Below are positions 62,857 through 64,000 of a DNA stretch of 64,000 nt, piece after piece; within the stretch, counting starts at the first letter, position 1, and every line of letters starts with the position of its first letter. The position numbers and the translations under genes are program-made. Location: positions 1-64,000 of the forward strand of contig CAJKUH010000003.1 in assembly GCA_905203045.1 (NCBI GenBank), written 5' to 3'. Source of the stretch: an uncultured Eggerthella sp. (GTDB lineage Bacteria; Actinomycetota; Coriobacteriia; Coriobacteriales; Eggerthellaceae). The notes beneath the pieces are model-generated. The model did no database searches. It worked only from the letters and a program-made list of their open reading frames with translations, and was not told the DNA's origin.

Positions 62857-63108
62857 ATGGCACATAAGAAAGGTCAAGGTTCCATCCGCAACGGTCGCGA
62901 TTCGAAGGCTAAGCGCCTTGGTTGCAAGCGCTTCGCTGGCGAATTCGTCGGTGCGGGCAACATCCTGGTTCGTCAGCGCGGCACTCACTTCCACCCCGGT
63001 GAGAACGTGGGTCGTGGCAAGGACGACACCCTGTTCGCTCTGTGCGAAGGTACGGTAGAATACACCAAGGGCGCACGCCGTAAGGTGCATGTCCGTCCTC
63101 AGGCATAA
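62857..63108 (+). CDS. rpmA: 50S ribosomal protein L27
   Basis: Large-subunit protein near the peptidyl-transferase centre. The 83-residue product starts [20 protein letters not shown] directly, without the cleavable Firmicutes N-terminal extension, then [40 protein letters not shown] and the basic end. GAGGAGGAATACTA precedes the ATG. Seventeen bases after rplU. Confidence 0.97.
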   Translation: MAHKKGQGSIRNGRDSKAKRLGCKRFAGEFVGAGNILVRQRGTHFHPGENVGRGKDDTLFALCEGTVEYTKGARRKVHVRPQA

Positions 63109-63132
63109 ATACCGCCTAATTTGGACTTCAAA

Positions 63133-63159
63133 GGCCCTCTGCATCGCAGGGGGTCTTTT
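63133..63159 (+). terminator. Hairpin between rpmA and obgE
   Basis: GGCCCTCTGC (63133-63142) pairs with GCAGGGGGTC (63146-63155, two G-T or mismatched pairs), then TTTT. Likely partial terminator that lowers obgE expression relative to the ribosomal proteins. Confidence 0.65.
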
Positions 63160-63172
63160 CGTTTAGAATTGA

Positions 63173-64000
<828 letters not shown>

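Overview
The window is GC-rich chromosomal DNA of an anaerobic high-GC Gram-positive bacterium. Gene content and protein style point to class Coriobacteriia, probably family Eggerthellaceae: a PSP1/RicT protein after holB, paired DegV proteins, a C-terminally Lys/Ala-rich topoisomerase I, a GlnR-like regulator beside glnA, and a MEP-pathway cluster fused to pyrH-frr-uppS-cdsA. The genus is not assignable by eye.

Layout. 1-3268: end of thyX, a DUF1385 membrane protein, a GyrI-like protein and a VSR/DUF559-like protein. 3269-3912: long intergenic region with a 200-bp paired inverted repeat. 3913-13777: topA, then malate dehydrogenase and a two-subunit fumarase (C4-dicarboxylate metabolism), then tmk-holB-ricT-pncB as an overlapping operon. 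13923-17984: two DegV lipid-binding proteins, an NAD-binding dehydrogenase-like protein with a His/Cys-rich tail, and a radical SAM enzyme. 18071-24073: tRNA-Thr(UGU) carrying an integrated element of about 6 kb with perfect 48-bp att repeats. It holds integrase, excisionase-like protein, a replication-initiator-like protein with an internal iteron array, small unknown proteins and an array of short GC-rich hairpins. 24421-31267: small proteins, a cupin, a membrane glycosyltransferase, ComF, a solute-binding lipoprotein, HtrA and aroD. 31386-41513: pyrH-frr-uppS-cdsA-dxr-M50 protease-ispG-proS-U32 peptidase. 41668-49284: a small conserved protein, tRNA-Ala, DUF523, a NifX-like protein, tRNA-Glu, GtrA and two large tandem-domain glycosyltransferases. 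49439-55887: metNI, glnA with an atypical OmpR-type regulator, and polA. 55942-62130 (minus): cytochrome bd oxidase genes cydA-cydB-cydD-cydC. 62534-64000: rplU-rpmA-obgE (obgE cut by the window end).

Genes that work together: mdh with the two fumarase subunits; uppS, dxr and ispG (isoprenoid precursors and undecaprenyl carrier) beside cdsA (phospholipid) and the membrane protease; GtrA with the two glycosyltransferases (cell-surface polysaccharide); glnA with the GlnR-like regulator; cydAB with the assembly transporter cydDC.

The most unusual signals are non-coding. (1) Two copies of a 201-202 bp element made of 45-bp arms in inverted orientation around a smaller palindrome, with pair-specific matching changes. 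(2) A three-copy element beginning near GACGCTGCGC that always follows a post-gene hairpin; in two copies it has long stems that covary. (3) An array of about ten GGGGT...ACCCC hairpins flanking two tiny coupled genes in the integrated element. (4) Five 11-bp iterons plus an AT-rich tract inside the element's initiator-like gene, a likely origin. (5) A duplicated 25-bp tandem repeat near each att site that looks like integrase arm sites.
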